From Bacteroidales bacterium (GTDB lineage Bacteria > Bacteroidota > Bacteroidia > Bacteroidales > UBA10428), in contig JAFGBD010000014.1 in NCBI GenBank assembly GCA_016933335.1, positions 1 to 51,304 of the forward strand: 51,304 bases of DNA. Reading direction: 5' to 3'. The position numbers were made by a program, and so were the translations under genes. Of the stretch, positions 1 to 8,797 are shown in pieces (within the stretch, counting starts at the first letter, position 1; the number at the start of each line of letters is the position of its first letter). The notes beneath the pieces are model-generated. The model was not told where the DNA came from. It saw nothing but the letters and a program-made list of their open reading frames with translations, and did no database searches.

Positions 1-57
1 TGCTGCCATCCAAGTGGCTAGATGATAAATCCATCTTATAAGAATTTTTTTGAAGTA

Positions 58-578
58 TCAAAGATGTACTTTACAGAACGGATACTGAATTACTATCTTT
101 TTTACCTTTGTATGTTTACCAACTCGGATGTACAGCAAATATAATCCGTCCGGGATGTTGACTGTTTCTAACCTGAAAGTATATTCCCCCTCTTCAAAAA
201 GCCCTTCAACCAGAGTTTCTGCCTCCTGTCCAAGCATATTGTAAATCCTTAATGCGACAGTATTTTTGTTCTCTGTATTGAAAGAAATATCAGCATATTC
301 AGCTGCAGCATTCTGGAATAACTTAACATTTATACGTAAAAGGAATTACAGGGATATATTTCAGAGGAGGTAATTTCAGGTTTTTCAAATATCTCTTCCC
401 GGAGAGGTATAAAACAATTATCCAAAGCCTCGTAAATATCAGCAAGAGAATCAGCCTGAATATATAACCGTATATCATTAGCCAGCCGCCAGACAGCCAT
501 ATTATGCAAAACACCGTCACCGTCACTGGTATTTTCTGTGATACGGCTGTGGCCTTCCTGTAAAATATGCAAGCTCAT
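58..578 (-). pseudogene. Remnant of a T9SS-secreted protein gene (frameshifted, N-terminally truncated)
   Basis: Two adjoining minus-strand frames look like one former gene. The upstream frame (578 down to 330) gives about 82 residues including VWRLANDIRLYIQADSLAD, with no signal peptide and a stop a few codons above its first Met. The second frame (345 down to 58) has no start codon and gives a typical type IX secretion C-terminal sorting domain: NVKLFQN, then IYNMLGQEAETLVEG, then IPDGLYLLYIRVG and a basic end. The frames overlap at 330-345, so one indel there would join them. Sorting domains send proteins across the outer membrane by T9SS. The identity of the passenger is not recognisable. 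A sequencing error could explain the frameshift but not the missing N-terminus. Confidence 0.5.
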
Positions 579-712
579 TCCCTGGAAGGTCGAACCTGCC
601 TGTTATCTGCCATGTTTGCCGTAATTCTGTTCTGAAAATCAAAGTAATTTAAGTAAATTGCAGTTCGGACAGTAAAATCCTTTTTTCGGAATTCAATCTA
701 AAATTATTAATT

Positions 713-1672
713 ATGAAAAGGCGTGATTTCATTAAGACAGCAACCATAGCTGCTCCCATGATCAGCCTGTTCCCGGCTGATCTTTCAGCGATTACCAGAA
801 GAATGCTTTCCGGCAGTATAGAAAAGAGATCTTTGGGCAGAACAGGTGAAATGCTTTCAATGATCGGTTTCGGAGGGATTGTTGTGATGAATTCCGGTCA
901 CGAAGATGCATCAGCGGTTGTTAAGCTGGCAATCGATGCGGGGATCAACTATTTTGATGTGGCCCCAACATACGGTGATGCGGAAATTAAGCTGGGTCCG
1001 GCACTCGAGCCCTACCGGCAAGATGTCTTTCTTGCATGCAAGACTCAAAAACGAACGAAGGATGAGGCGCGTGCAGAACTTGAACAATCACTTATGAACC
1101 TTCGCACCGGTTATTTTGATCTTTACCAGCTGCATGCTGTGACAACCATCGATGATGTGAATACAATCTTTGATTCAGGGGGAGCCATGGAGGCATTTCT
1201 GGAAGCCCGCAGGGAAGGAAAAATCCGTTTCATCGGTTTTTCGGCACATTCTGTAGAGGCCGCCATGGCATTAATGGACCGGTTCGATTTTGATACCATC
1301 CTCTTCCCGGTGAATTTTGCCACATGGTACGCCGGAAATTTCGGTCCCCAGGTACTGGCCCGGGCACAGGAAAAAAAGATGGGTATACTGGCATTGAAAG
1401 CCATGGCAAGAGGGAAATGGCCCAGGGGTGCTGACAGAACAGGGTATCCAAAATGCTGGTATGAACCGCTTTCTTCCCGTGAGGATGCCGGAATGGGGCT
1501 GAGATTTACATTATCCCATCCTGTAACGGCTGCGGTCCCTCCGGGAGAAGAAAAACTGTTCAGGCTTGCATTAAGTCTTGCTAACAATCTGCAATCCCTG
1601 GATGATTCTGAAATCAATAGCATAAAGCAAAAAGCACAGGAAACAGATCCGTTATTCAGATTCAGCGGATAA
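713..1672 (+). CDS. Tat-exported aldo/keto reductase
   Basis: 319 residues. The N-terminus MKRRDFIKTATIAAP is a twin-arginine signal, so the folded enzyme is probably exported to the periplasm. The rest is an aldo/keto reductase barrel. The family's catalytic tetrad is visible: Asp82 and Tyr87 in FDVAPTYGDAE, Lys110 in ACKTQK, and His141 in LYQLHAV. These enzymes reduce carbonyls with NAD(P)H; the substrate cannot be read from sequence. Tat-signal members are common in Bacteroidota beside sugar-metabolism genes. It appears monocistronic, ending in a hairpin terminator about 90 bases downstream. The ATG at 713 is chosen because the RR motif follows at once. Confidence 0.9.
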   Translation: MKRRDFIKTATIAAPMISLFPADLSAITRRMLSGSIEKRSLGRTGEMLSMIGFGGIVVMNSGHEDASAVVKLAIDAGINYFDVAPTYGDAEIKLGPALEPYRQDVFLACKTQKRTKDEARAELEQSLMNLRTGYFDLYQLHAVTTIDDVNTIFDSGGAMEAFLEARREGKIRFIGFSAHSVEAAMALMDRFDFDTILFPVNFATWYAGNFGPQVLARAQEKKMGILALKAMARGKWPRGADRTGYPKCWYEPLSSREDAGMGLRFTLSHPVTAAVPPGEEKLFRLALSLANNLQSLDDSEINSIKQKAQETDPLFRFSG

Positions 1673-1764
1673 AGAAGAATCAGACAAATGTTGTATCATG
1701 AATGATGACAATTGAATTCAGTCATGTTTTCAGCAGATTCCAATATCCGTGAGGATTAATAAGA

Positions 1765-1804
1765 AAGACCCTGCAGATTATTAAAATGCAAGGTCTTTTT
1801 TTTT
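1765..1804 (+). terminator. Rho-independent terminator after the aldo/keto reductase
   Basis: The arms AAGACCCTGCA and TGCAAGGTCTT pair with one mismatch around an 11-base loop, followed directly by a run of about ten T. The T run follows the hairpin only on the plus strand, so it serves the gene ending at 1672. Confidence 0.8.
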
Positions 1805-1850
1805 GAATCAGGCAGCATAAAACCCGGTTTTGCAATATTCTCTCAGGGCT

Positions 1851-3128
1851 TTACTTCCGGCGCGTGTTATCTGTTGCTGACCGTTTTGCATCAGAGCTCC
1901 TGTAAGCTGAAGAGGTCGATTTATTCACCTGACTGCTGCTGCGGCTTGCTGTCCTGGCAGCTGCGGCAGATGATCCCGGGCTGTTTGCGGACCTTCTGAC
2001 AGTAGGTGAAGACCCCGGGCTGCTTGCAGACTTTGTTCTCTGAACCGTTGTTGATGGCCTTGAAGCAGTCTTTTGAGATACTGAAGATGACAAACTGCGC
2101 GCAGTTGCTGAGCTCTTCGTTGCAGAAGGACTTGCAGCTGTCCTCTTAACTGCAGTTCCGGTTGTCCTTCTGGTGGTTTCAGTTCCGGCAGCTGCAGTAC
2201 GTTTGCTTTGTGCAGTCTGCACCGTGGTTCTTTTCTCCTGGTTGCCGGTTCCGGTGTTTATCTGCCTTCTTGTGCCCCGGTTCGCATTTATACTCACATA
2301 GAGTGCCTCTCCCTCTTTCCTCTGCTCAGGACGTGAATATGTTGCTTTGTAATACCCTCCTTCTATTCTTGCTCTTACAACAGGTGAATGATGGCGAATG
2401 TGTCTGTAATAGTGGTCATGATAATGTGCATAGTAGCAATGGTAACCAAAGTGATACCGGCTGTAGTAATGTGTGTACCAGTGATAATGGTATCCGTAAT
2501 AGTAATGCCAGTAATACGGACGCCAGGAGATCCAGTATACCGGATAGTATCCCCAGTACCATGACGAGCGCCAGACTATATAAGCAGGATGGAACATGAA
2601 CCGTATTACAGGCCATGCTGCAATATCATAATAGGTTGCTGTGACAACCCTTACATTGGTCCTGTTGACTGACATCCCCCTGTAACCGGGATTAGGTGTC
2701 TCAGCATATATTGGCTCAATAATATAATTCCTGCCGTACAAGGCTTCATCACCGATAAGCTGTATACGAACCTCACCGTTACGCATCTGTTCAACGGTGA
2801 ATACAGCTACGTCCTGGCTTTCTTTACGTGACAGCAGAGCCCGTAATACAATGGTATGTATATTCCCGTCAACATAATCGGATACCGTTATATAATCAAC
2901 TATGTTATCACCGTTCAGGTCGAGGTTATTGATCCTGGAATTCTCATCATTCAGATTTCTCTCAAAGCCTTCAAGTGTTTCAGATTCCTGGAACAAATCC
3001 ATCACTGCATAAAGATTCAGATTGTCACCAGGCAGACCGAGATATTCTTCCGGCCAGTCCTGGGCCCTCATTGTACTCCCTCCTGCCAGGAGGAGTGCGA
3101 GGATCGATGTGATCATTAATTTTTTCAT
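1851..3128 (-). CDS. Exported Tyr/His-rich protein with basic Ser/Thr/Arg-rich tail
   Basis: About 425 residues from the ATG at 3128; a longer frame to 3152 adds eight residues before an ordinary signal peptide (MKKLMITSILALLLAGGSTMRAQ), so the shorter start is preferred. The first third is an acidic globular region with NNLDLNGDNIVDYI, whose DxNxDxxxD spacing resembles calcium-binding loops. The middle (about residues 170-265) is extraordinarily rich in Tyr, His and Trp (runs such as WYWGYYPVYW and HYHDHYYRHIRHH). The C-terminal 150 residues are low-complexity Ser/Thr/Arg/Ala. I cannot name the family. Similar layouts occur in uncharacterised Bacteroidota envelope proteins; metal binding by the His/Tyr block and cell-wall or nucleic-acid contact by the basic tail are only guesses. 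Confidence 0.75.
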   Translation of the reverse strand: MKKLMITSILALLLAGGSTMRAQDWPEEYLGLPGDNLNLYAVMDLFQESETLEGFERNLNDENSRINNLDLNGDNIVDYITVSDYVDGNIHTIVLRALLSRKESQDVAVFTVEQMRNGEVRIQLIGDEALYGRNYIIEPIYAETPNPGYRGMSVNRTNVRVVTATYYDIAAWPVIRFMFHPAYIVWRSSWYWGYYPVYWISWRPYYWHYYYGYHYHWYTHYYSRYHFGYHCYYAHYHDHYYRHIRHHSPVVRARIEGGYYKATYSRPEQRKEGEALYVSINANRGTRRQINTGTGNQEKRTTVQTAQSKRTAAAGTETTRRTTGTAVKRTAASPSATKSSATARSLSSSVSQKTASRPSTTVQRTKSASSPGSSPTVRRSANSPGSSAAAARTASRSSSQVNKSTSSAYRSSDAKRSATDNTRRK

Positions 3129-3663
3129 CTCTTTAAGTTTTAGAAGAATCATTTCTTCAACTAAATCAATGCAAAACTCGTACCAAACTTGTTATATATT
3201 GATTTTAAGATAGTTATGTTTTTAATTCAATCAATTGGATTTAATTTCGTACCTGTAAAATATATAAATAAGATGGAATAAATGCGGTTTGAAGATGTGG
3301 ATTAAACAGGGCTGATATCAGCCAGATGCAGATATCATTTCTGACAGGTGCGGGATATTTCATGGATCCTGCAGAAACAACCATACCCGGAGGTATTGAA
3401 AAAGTGCAGTGATTCCGGCCTGTTTACAAGTAAAAACCAAAATCCGGACATCATGGTCCGCATAAGGCAGGTGAAATAAAATAAAACAGACTTATCTCCT
3501 GTGCCAAACAGAGAATCGGATCATAGAGATTCAATTGTTTATAAGTTGAGGTATATGATGCTTATCAATAGTCCGGATAGAAAATCTGGCAATTTTTATA
3601 TATCGGAAAGATTATTATGCTTTATATTCGGGATTAATCGTCATCATCATCATCACCTGAGTT
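3129..3663. other. 535-base gene-free stretch
   Basis: No convincing gene. It holds the leader of the Tyr/His-rich protein gene on the minus strand and a perfect 14-bp palindrome (GGCTGATATCAGCC, 3310-3323). A 47-codon minus-strand open frame lies within it but has no recognisable content. No T-tailed hairpin was found after the FISUMP gene that ends at 3664. Confidence 0.5.
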
Positions 3664-5037
3664 TTAGTCCTCAACATCGAATATACAACGGACAGAGAAA
3701 CCATTTTTCTTATCATTGGGGAATTTACCTACAGAGCCGTTATTGTAAGACATGAACCGGGGCCATGCGTATATGCCTCCCAGAGGAGAAGAAGTCCACC
3801 AGTAACCGTAATAACCAATGTAGTTGAAATCTCCAAGATTAGATCGACTTCCGGCCGGAAGGGCTGTAAAGCCTGTTCCGTTGGTCGCATCGGTGTTGGG
3901 ACTGTTCCAGTGATTTGTACTGCTTTCTTTCAGTTCTCCTCCGGCAATTCTTTCGCCGCCCAGATAGGTAATTAAAGTCATCCATTCCTTATCAGTAGCC
4001 ACATGCCAACCATCGGGGCACAGATTGTCAGCTTCAAGGGTATACCAGTTATATAAGGCTCCGTATGTTTCACCATAAGTTATTTCATCATTTTCATACC
4101 AGCAATATCCCGAAGTGGCTAATTTACTCCATTCGGTGTTATCTGTAACCAGTGGTATTGGAGTGCCATCATTATACCTGGTGGTTCTCAGGTTTTCAAC
4201 CATCCATACCTGTTTGCCAATGGTAACCGTGTTATAGATATTGCCATCTATATCCTTTACTTTAATCCCGGTTATGATTTGCAGTTCCATGATCTGTGCC
4301 TTCAGTTCATCAACATAGGCTTTTGTTGCAGCGTCCTGTGCATCGACAGGGTCGGCTACATCTTTTAACTGAGAATGCACGGAATTACCCATTTTAGCAA
4401 CATCGGCCAGGCTCTGGGTTTCGGAAGTGATAAAGCCACTGACATCAGGAATATCAGACCGAACCGAAACAATTGAATCAGCCAGGGCAGTTTTTGCAGC
4501 CAGATCGGTTAAATCCTGGTCGCCGGTATTTATGCCGGATAAATTGTCCAGGTTGGTAATGTCATTTTCGGTTATGTTAGCTGCCTGGCTTGCTGCATAA
4601 ACCGGGTCGGCCTCAGCCATACCGGCAGTTATTGTTTCAGCGGTTTTTGCATGAAGGGCATAAGGTACACTCAGCAGCTGACTTATGCCTGTAAGCCTGT
4701 AGTCTGTACCTCCGTCAGGATCTGTTTCTGTCTGAAGGTAATATGGTCCGTTGGCCCAGTCAATACCGGCAAAATTGCCACTTACAACTGTCCCTGCCCC
4801 GACCTCAAGACTTATCAATCCGTTAACATTTGTGGTTGGGGTATGGGTTTCGACATAAACTGCCAAACCAAATGCAGAACCCTGGAGGATGCTGATTTGC
4901 ATTCCCACTGCCTGTCCGGCCAAAACCGCATTATCTGCATCTCTGACCACGGCCTGGTAATTCATTTTATCCGGGCTTTGTGCCCATGCAGTTACAGTTA
5001 ACAATACTATCGCTGAAACCAATGATACAGTTTTCAT
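3664..5037 (-). CDS. FISUMP-domain secreted protein
   Basis: 457 residues from the ATG at 5037, where a signal peptide begins (MKTVSLVSAIVLLTVTAWAQ); the longer frame to 5079 only adds a polar leader. The N-terminal part (MNYQAVVRDADN through SVPYALHAKTAE) is a repeat type common in Bacteroidota surface and tail-like proteins. A predicted helical stalk follows, with the phrase DAQDAATKAYVDELKAQIMELQ split by heptads. The C-terminal 200 residues are a FISUMP (Fib_succ_major) domain: KDIDGNIYNTVTIGKQVWM, NLRTTRYNDG, ALYNWYT, CPDGWHVATDKEW, FTALPAGSR and a terminal GFSVRC. Function of the domain is unknown; it is thought to be extracellular. No T9SS sorting domain is present, but the neighbouring gene supplies one. 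Confidence 0.85.
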   Translation of the reverse strand: MKTVSLVSAIVLLTVTAWAQSPDKMNYQAVVRDADNAVLAGQAVGMQISILQGSAFGLAVYVETHTPTTNVNGLISLEVGAGTVVSGNFAGIDWANGPYYLQTETDPDGGTDYRLTGISQLLSVPYALHAKTAETITAGMAEADPVYAASQAANITENDITNLDNLSGINTGDQDLTDLAAKTALADSIVSVRSDIPDVSGFITSETQSLADVAKMGNSVHSQLKDVADPVDAQDAATKAYVDELKAQIMELQIITGIKVKDIDGNIYNTVTIGKQVWMVENLRTTRYNDGTPIPLVTDNTEWSKLATSGYCWYENDEITYGETYGALYNWYTLEADNLCPDGWHVATDKEWMTLITYLGGERIAGGELKESSTNHWNSPNTDATNGTGFTALPAGSRSNLGDFNYIGYYGYWWTSSPLGGIYAWPRFMSYNNGSVGKFPNDKKNGFSVRCIFDVED

Positions 5038-5169
5038 GATATTCTTATTTGTTAGTTTAGAACTCGTTCCGGTATTCACCCTAGATGCTAACCGGTATTG
5101 TTCTATTAAATTATGCGATCGTTGCTCCAGGCTGGTTTAAATGCTTGATGCGTCAGTAGTCTTATTCTC

Positions 5170-5661
5170 TTAGTTTTTTATGATTCTGAAAGTCTTTACT
5201 TCTTCTCTGTATTCTGTCACTTTAAGAAAATATATGGCAGGTAAGAGATGACTCATATCAATGTTGGTTTCATAAGCTGTAATTGTTTTACTCTCCAGAA
5301 GTTTGCCTTCATTGTTAAAAAGTTGATATGTAAGGTCTGCGAACTCAAAATTAAAAGCTGTTAAAATCAGACGGTCAGCTGCCGGATTGGGGAATGCAGA
5401 TACCATAAGGTTGATGCCAGTGTTTTCTTTCATGGCATTAACAACTGAAATTTCAAATGATTGCTGAACCCCTTGCGATAATGAACCTGTGGTTCCTGTA
5501 TAGGTGGTATAGGCGACCTGTCCGACCGACCAGCTCACAGATCCCTGTCCGTTTTGAGAAGCATTACCGCCTGCTGCCGGGATGGCTTCCTGTGCCTGCA
5601 GTCCTGTAAGTCCATACCCGAAAACAAAAAGGCTGCATAGTATAAGAAGGATGTATCGCAT
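5170..5661 (-). CDS. Small T9SS type A sorting-domain protein
   Basis: 163 residues. Signal peptide MRYILLILCSLFVFGYGLTGLQAQ, then a short glycine/serine-rich beta segment (AAGGNASQNGQGSVSWSVGQ and GSLSQGVQQSFEISV), then a T9SS sorting domain (VSAFPNPAADRLILTAF, LFNNEGKLLESK, PAIYFLKVTE, KTFRIIKN). The order and spacing suggest co-expression with the FISUMP gene 130 bases downstream; small proteins of this type often sit beside FISUMP genes in Bacteroidota. Role unknown: probably a cell-surface or secreted partner. Confidence 0.85.
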   Translation of the reverse strand: MRYILLILCSLFVFGYGLTGLQAQEAIPAAGGNASQNGQGSVSWSVGQVAYTTYTGTTGSLSQGVQQSFEISVVNAMKENTGINLMVSAFPNPAADRLILTAFNFEFADLTYQLFNNEGKLLESKTITAYETNIDMSHLLPAIYFLKVTEYREEVKTFRIIKN

Positions 5662-6149
5662 ATAACCTCCGGTTTAAGCACAATTATTCATTATTTCTAA
5701 CGAGACTGGCAAACAAAAAGATTTGAAACGTTGACAAACGGCTGATTTATGATGACCAAAAGACAGATATGGGCGGTAAATCTGAAAATTCCGGCTCTGA
5801 CCGGCAACTGGATTCGTTACTTTAAAGACTTCATAATGCATGGAAGAGCGGGCATGTTCAAAACGAGAATCAATGATTATCTATAAACATGAGAGTGCAT
5901 TATATTTTATTGCGTGAAGTTGCGGATCATGATAGTAATTCCTTGATTTCGCATGAATAAAAACTGAGAGAGAATTCCCAATAAAAAACAGGGTAAAGGT
6001 GAAAAACTGAAAGACCACCATACCCTGTTTTTTTGTTTTAACCAAATCTGAATTAAGGATTGATACCTAAGGTATCATAACCCTTTAAAAAATTTACCTG
6101 AGAAAAACATGGTTTTCGCAGCGTTTTAATTTTATGATACCCTGCTGCT
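5662..6149. other. 488-base gene-free stretch
   Basis: No gene seen. It contains the promoter region of the small T9SS protein (exact promoter not identified) and the hairpin terminator at 5983-6034. Confidence 0.5.
5983..6034. terminator. Probable bidirectional terminator
   Basis: Arms AAAAAACAGGGTA (5983-5995) and TACCCTGTTTTTTT (6021-6034) pair perfectly; the outer A:T pairs give a T tract on either strand. On the minus strand it lies about 115 bases past the stop of the T9SS protein gene at 6150, the likely end of the SusC/SusD operon. Confidence 0.75.
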
Positions 6150-7148
6150 TTATTTCATTAAAATCATTTTCCTGGTAATAACCTTATTGTTGAGCTGCAG
6201 TTTACAGATAAATACATTTCCTCCCAATGCGGATGCATCAAAAACAGTCTTATAGGTACCCGGTTCTCTCCTGCCTTCGAATACACTTGTAATCTCCCTG
6301 CCTGTAAGATCATAAACAGACAAACGCACATCTGAATCAACAGGTACAATATAGCTAATGGTTGTCTGCTGCCTGAAAGGATTTGGATAGTTTACAAGGC
6401 ATTCGCTGTTATCGGATTCATAATCCTTTAAGGCAGTTGCTGCTGCTGCAGAATCTACCAGGCTGACATTATCGATAACAACATCATACGGATAAGCCGG
6501 ACCGTTGGTCCACATACCGATAACAATATTAAAATATGCATCGATTTCAGTTCCCAGGCTGTCATGCAATTTCAAACCTATCCCATTGCTAAGGCTTATC
6601 GGATATTCATCAGAGGTTGCATTCCAGTCACAGGCACCCTTTGCCCAGGTTGTATCTGCAAACTGACCGCAGCCTGCCCATGTGTTAAATCCCATCAGTT
6701 TGATATCGTCATTCTCATGCACGGCGGGATCTCCGTCAATGCTGAGCTTCAGCTGTGCCCACCAGTTCTGAAGCAATCCGGTAAGATCTTTGAGTGCACC
6801 GTCAGCCTTATAGGTAACACCTGTTTTTATTTTAACAGGCTGGGAAAAGACGATATTGACATAAGCTGTACCGGCAGCATACACATGAAGTACTCCTTCG
6901 GTACAGTTCTTGCATTCTCCCTCATAGCCAAACTCATATTCCGGGATCTGGTCCCCGGCGGGTACAGCAGGACCACCACTCGCACCAGGTCCAACGAAAA
7001 CGGTCCATGCTTCCTCGTCATCCGCTTCCATACTGCCTCCCTGCAGCATCTCGCCGGGCGCCTGTCCCGATACATAAAGCAGCGACAAAACAGCCAGAAG
7101 AATCATAAAGATTCCTGGTAAGCTTTTCCTGAGTAGTTGTGTTTTCAT
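6150..7148 (-). CDS. T9SS-secreted protein encoded with SusC/SusD
   Basis: 332 residues from the ATG at 7148 (signal peptide MKTQLLRKSLPGIFMILLAVLSLLYVSG); the longer frame to 7196 is less likely. The body, about residues 35-240, resembles a carbohydrate-binding-module type beta-sandwich (QGGSMEADDEEAWTVF, AYVNIVFSQPVKIKTGVTYK, YPYDVVIDNVSLVD); the closing DNVSL phrase is common in CBM4/9-like domains. The C-terminal 80 residues are a T9SS sorting domain (VNYPNPFRQQTTISYIVP, VYDLTGREITSVFEG, GGNVFICKLQLNNKVITRKMILMK). Its place after susD suggests an extracellular glycan-binding protein. The binding assignment is an inference; the sorting domain is clear. Confidence 0.85.
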   Translation of the reverse strand: MKTQLLRKSLPGIFMILLAVLSLLYVSGQAPGEMLQGGSMEADDEEAWTVFVGPGASGGPAVPAGDQIPEYEFGYEGECKNCTEGVLHVYAAGTAYVNIVFSQPVKIKTGVTYKADGALKDLTGLLQNWWAQLKLSIDGDPAVHENDDIKLMGFNTWAGCGQFADTTWAKGACDWNATSDEYPISLSNGIGLKLHDSLGTEIDAYFNIVIGMWTNGPAYPYDVVIDNVSLVDSAAAATALKDYESDNSECLVNYPNPFRQQTTISYIVPVDSDVRLSVYDLTGREITSVFEGRREPGTYKTVFDASALGGNVFICKLQLNNKVITRKMILMK

Positions 7149-7273
7149 AATCTGATGTTTTAAGGTTGATAAATAGTAGTTAATTAATTGTTTCACATAA
7201 GTTTATTAAATAATCGACCGATATCTGGTTTATAATTGCTGCTAATTCAGTTCTTCTGTCCCATTTCTTTGCT

Positions 7274-8767
7274 TTAATATGAATAATCAGGGTTGGGAAC
7301 AAGGTTTGGATTGACCTCCAGCTCAGATTGCTGGTAGGGCCACAGGTAGTGTTTCGGATTATCAAACACGATGGTGGCCCCACCAACATCGTTCACTGCC
7401 GGCATTACGGTATGAGCTGTTTTCCACCTTTTCAGATCAAAATACCTTAAACCCTCAAGGGCCAGTTCAACCCGTCGTTCGTGCCTTATCCTTTCGCGCA
7501 TTTCTTCCTTTGTGAGGTCCGGAGGAAGGGGAGGCATATCAACGCGGTCACGCACGTCATTGACAGCGTTATAAACCGATTGATCCGGACCGGAAGCTTC
7601 ATTCCTTGCTTCTGCATACATCAGCAATACATCGGCATATCTCAGGTGGATATAATCCTGGTCACTCCGGGTTGTTGTCGAAATGGGCAAACGGCTCTGG
7701 TCAACATATTTTTTTTGAAAATACCCTGTTTGTGACGGATCTGGCATATGTTGCGATCCATCCGGATTCATCCACACCTCGCCGGGTACCATAACCGACA
7801 TCTCCAGCCGCGTATCCCTGTTAAGATATGGACTGGCGGTATCATACAGCGGCGATTCTGTAACGGGCAAACCGTCGGTACACTCATAGGCATCCACAAG
7901 TTCCTGCCTGGGCATGAGCGATCCCCACAGGATCAACTGAATATCCATGTCGCTGTAATCATCAGGATTCAGATATTGTGTTGAAAACATGATTTCACGA
8001 TTGCTTGTCTGACGGGAGATAAACATATCACGGTAATTTGATGACAGCCTGAAAGTACCTGACTGTATTACTGAATCAGCAATGGCTGCTGCTTCCTCCC
8101 ATCTCTCTTCGTACAAAAGGATCCTGGTTTTTAACGCCATGGCACTTCCCTTTACTGCATGCCCGTCATCATACCTTTTATCGGGCAGGGAACTGATTGC
8201 AGAATCAAGATCTGCATGGATGAATGCAAGCACTTCTGCTTTTGGGGACTGTGCAATTTTTGATTCGTCAGGTGTCTTTGGATTTTTCCGGTATAAGATC
8301 ACATCCCCGAAATAGTGAACCAGCTCAAAATAGAAAAAGGCCCTGAGAAACCTGGCTTCTCCCTTATACCTGCGCCTGTCTTTTTCCAGCATGTCTGCTT
8401 TATCCGTATTTTCGAGGAAATTATTACATGTACTGATCCCGCTGTAAGCACTGCCCCAAATGTCTGATATAATATCACCTGTGGTTGTCTCTATCTCCCC
8501 TCTGCTTATGCTGAGAAGCCCTCCCGTATATTTATACTGAACATTGTCGGTTAAAGCATCCAGATCGACACGCTGAGCGGCAAAGTAAGGCTCATCACGC
8601 AGGCGCCTGTAACACCCCGCAAGACCCATCTGAACCTCTGAGTCATTGGTCCAGAAAGTCTCATTCGACAATTTGGTTAAGGGATGTCTTTCAAGAAAAT
8701 CCTCACAGGATAACATATTCATTACAATTATCAGGCTTAATAATCTGTATGTTATATTTGATTTCAT
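7274..8767 (-). CDS. SusD/RagB-family nutrient-binding lipoprotein
   Basis: 497 residues from the ATG at 8767. A lipoprotein signal with lipobox MLSC places Cys21 at the mature N-terminus, so it is anchored in the outer membrane. SusD features follow: ERHPLTKLSNETFWTNDSEV, GLAGCYRRLRDEPYF, RRRYKGEARFLRAFFYFELVHYFGDV, KGSAMALKTRILLYEERWEEAAAIAD, then IHLRYADVLLMYAEARNEA and RIRHERRVELALEGLRYFDLKRWK. It caps the SusC barrel to capture oligosaccharide or similar ligands. A frame from 8794, four bases from the susC stop, is also open and could be used through translational coupling. Confidence 0.93.
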   Translation of the reverse strand: MKSNITYRLLSLIIVMNMLSCEDFLERHPLTKLSNETFWTNDSEVQMGLAGCYRRLRDEPYFAAQRVDLDALTDNVQYKYTGGLLSISRGEIETTTGDIISDIWGSAYSGISTCNNFLENTDKADMLEKDRRRYKGEARFLRAFFYFELVHYFGDVILYRKNPKTPDESKIAQSPKAEVLAFIHADLDSAISSLPDKRYDDGHAVKGSAMALKTRILLYEERWEEAAAIADSVIQSGTFRLSSNYRDMFISRQTSNREIMFSTQYLNPDDYSDMDIQLILWGSLMPRQELVDAYECTDGLPVTESPLYDTASPYLNRDTRLEMSVMVPGEVWMNPDGSQHMPDPSQTGYFQKKYVDQSRLPISTTTRSDQDYIHLRYADVLLMYAEARNEASGPDQSVYNAVNDVRDRVDMPPLPPDLTKEEMRERIRHERRVELALEGLRYFDLKRWKTAHTVMPAVNDVGGATIVFDNPKHYLWPYQQSELEVNPNLVPNPDYSY

Positions 8768-8797
8768 GATTATATAGGATTTTGCTTTGTTCATTGA

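Noticed and set aside
2162..2599. Plus-strand frame over the Tyr/His-rich gene
   Set aside because: It is antisense to a low-complexity coding stretch; its composition mirrors that gene's codons, and it has no start context or neighbour.
3640..3655. CAT repeat that would encode a His run on the plus strand
   Set aside because: It is outside any supported gene; in the noncoding tail just after the FISUMP stop, so a chance triplet run.
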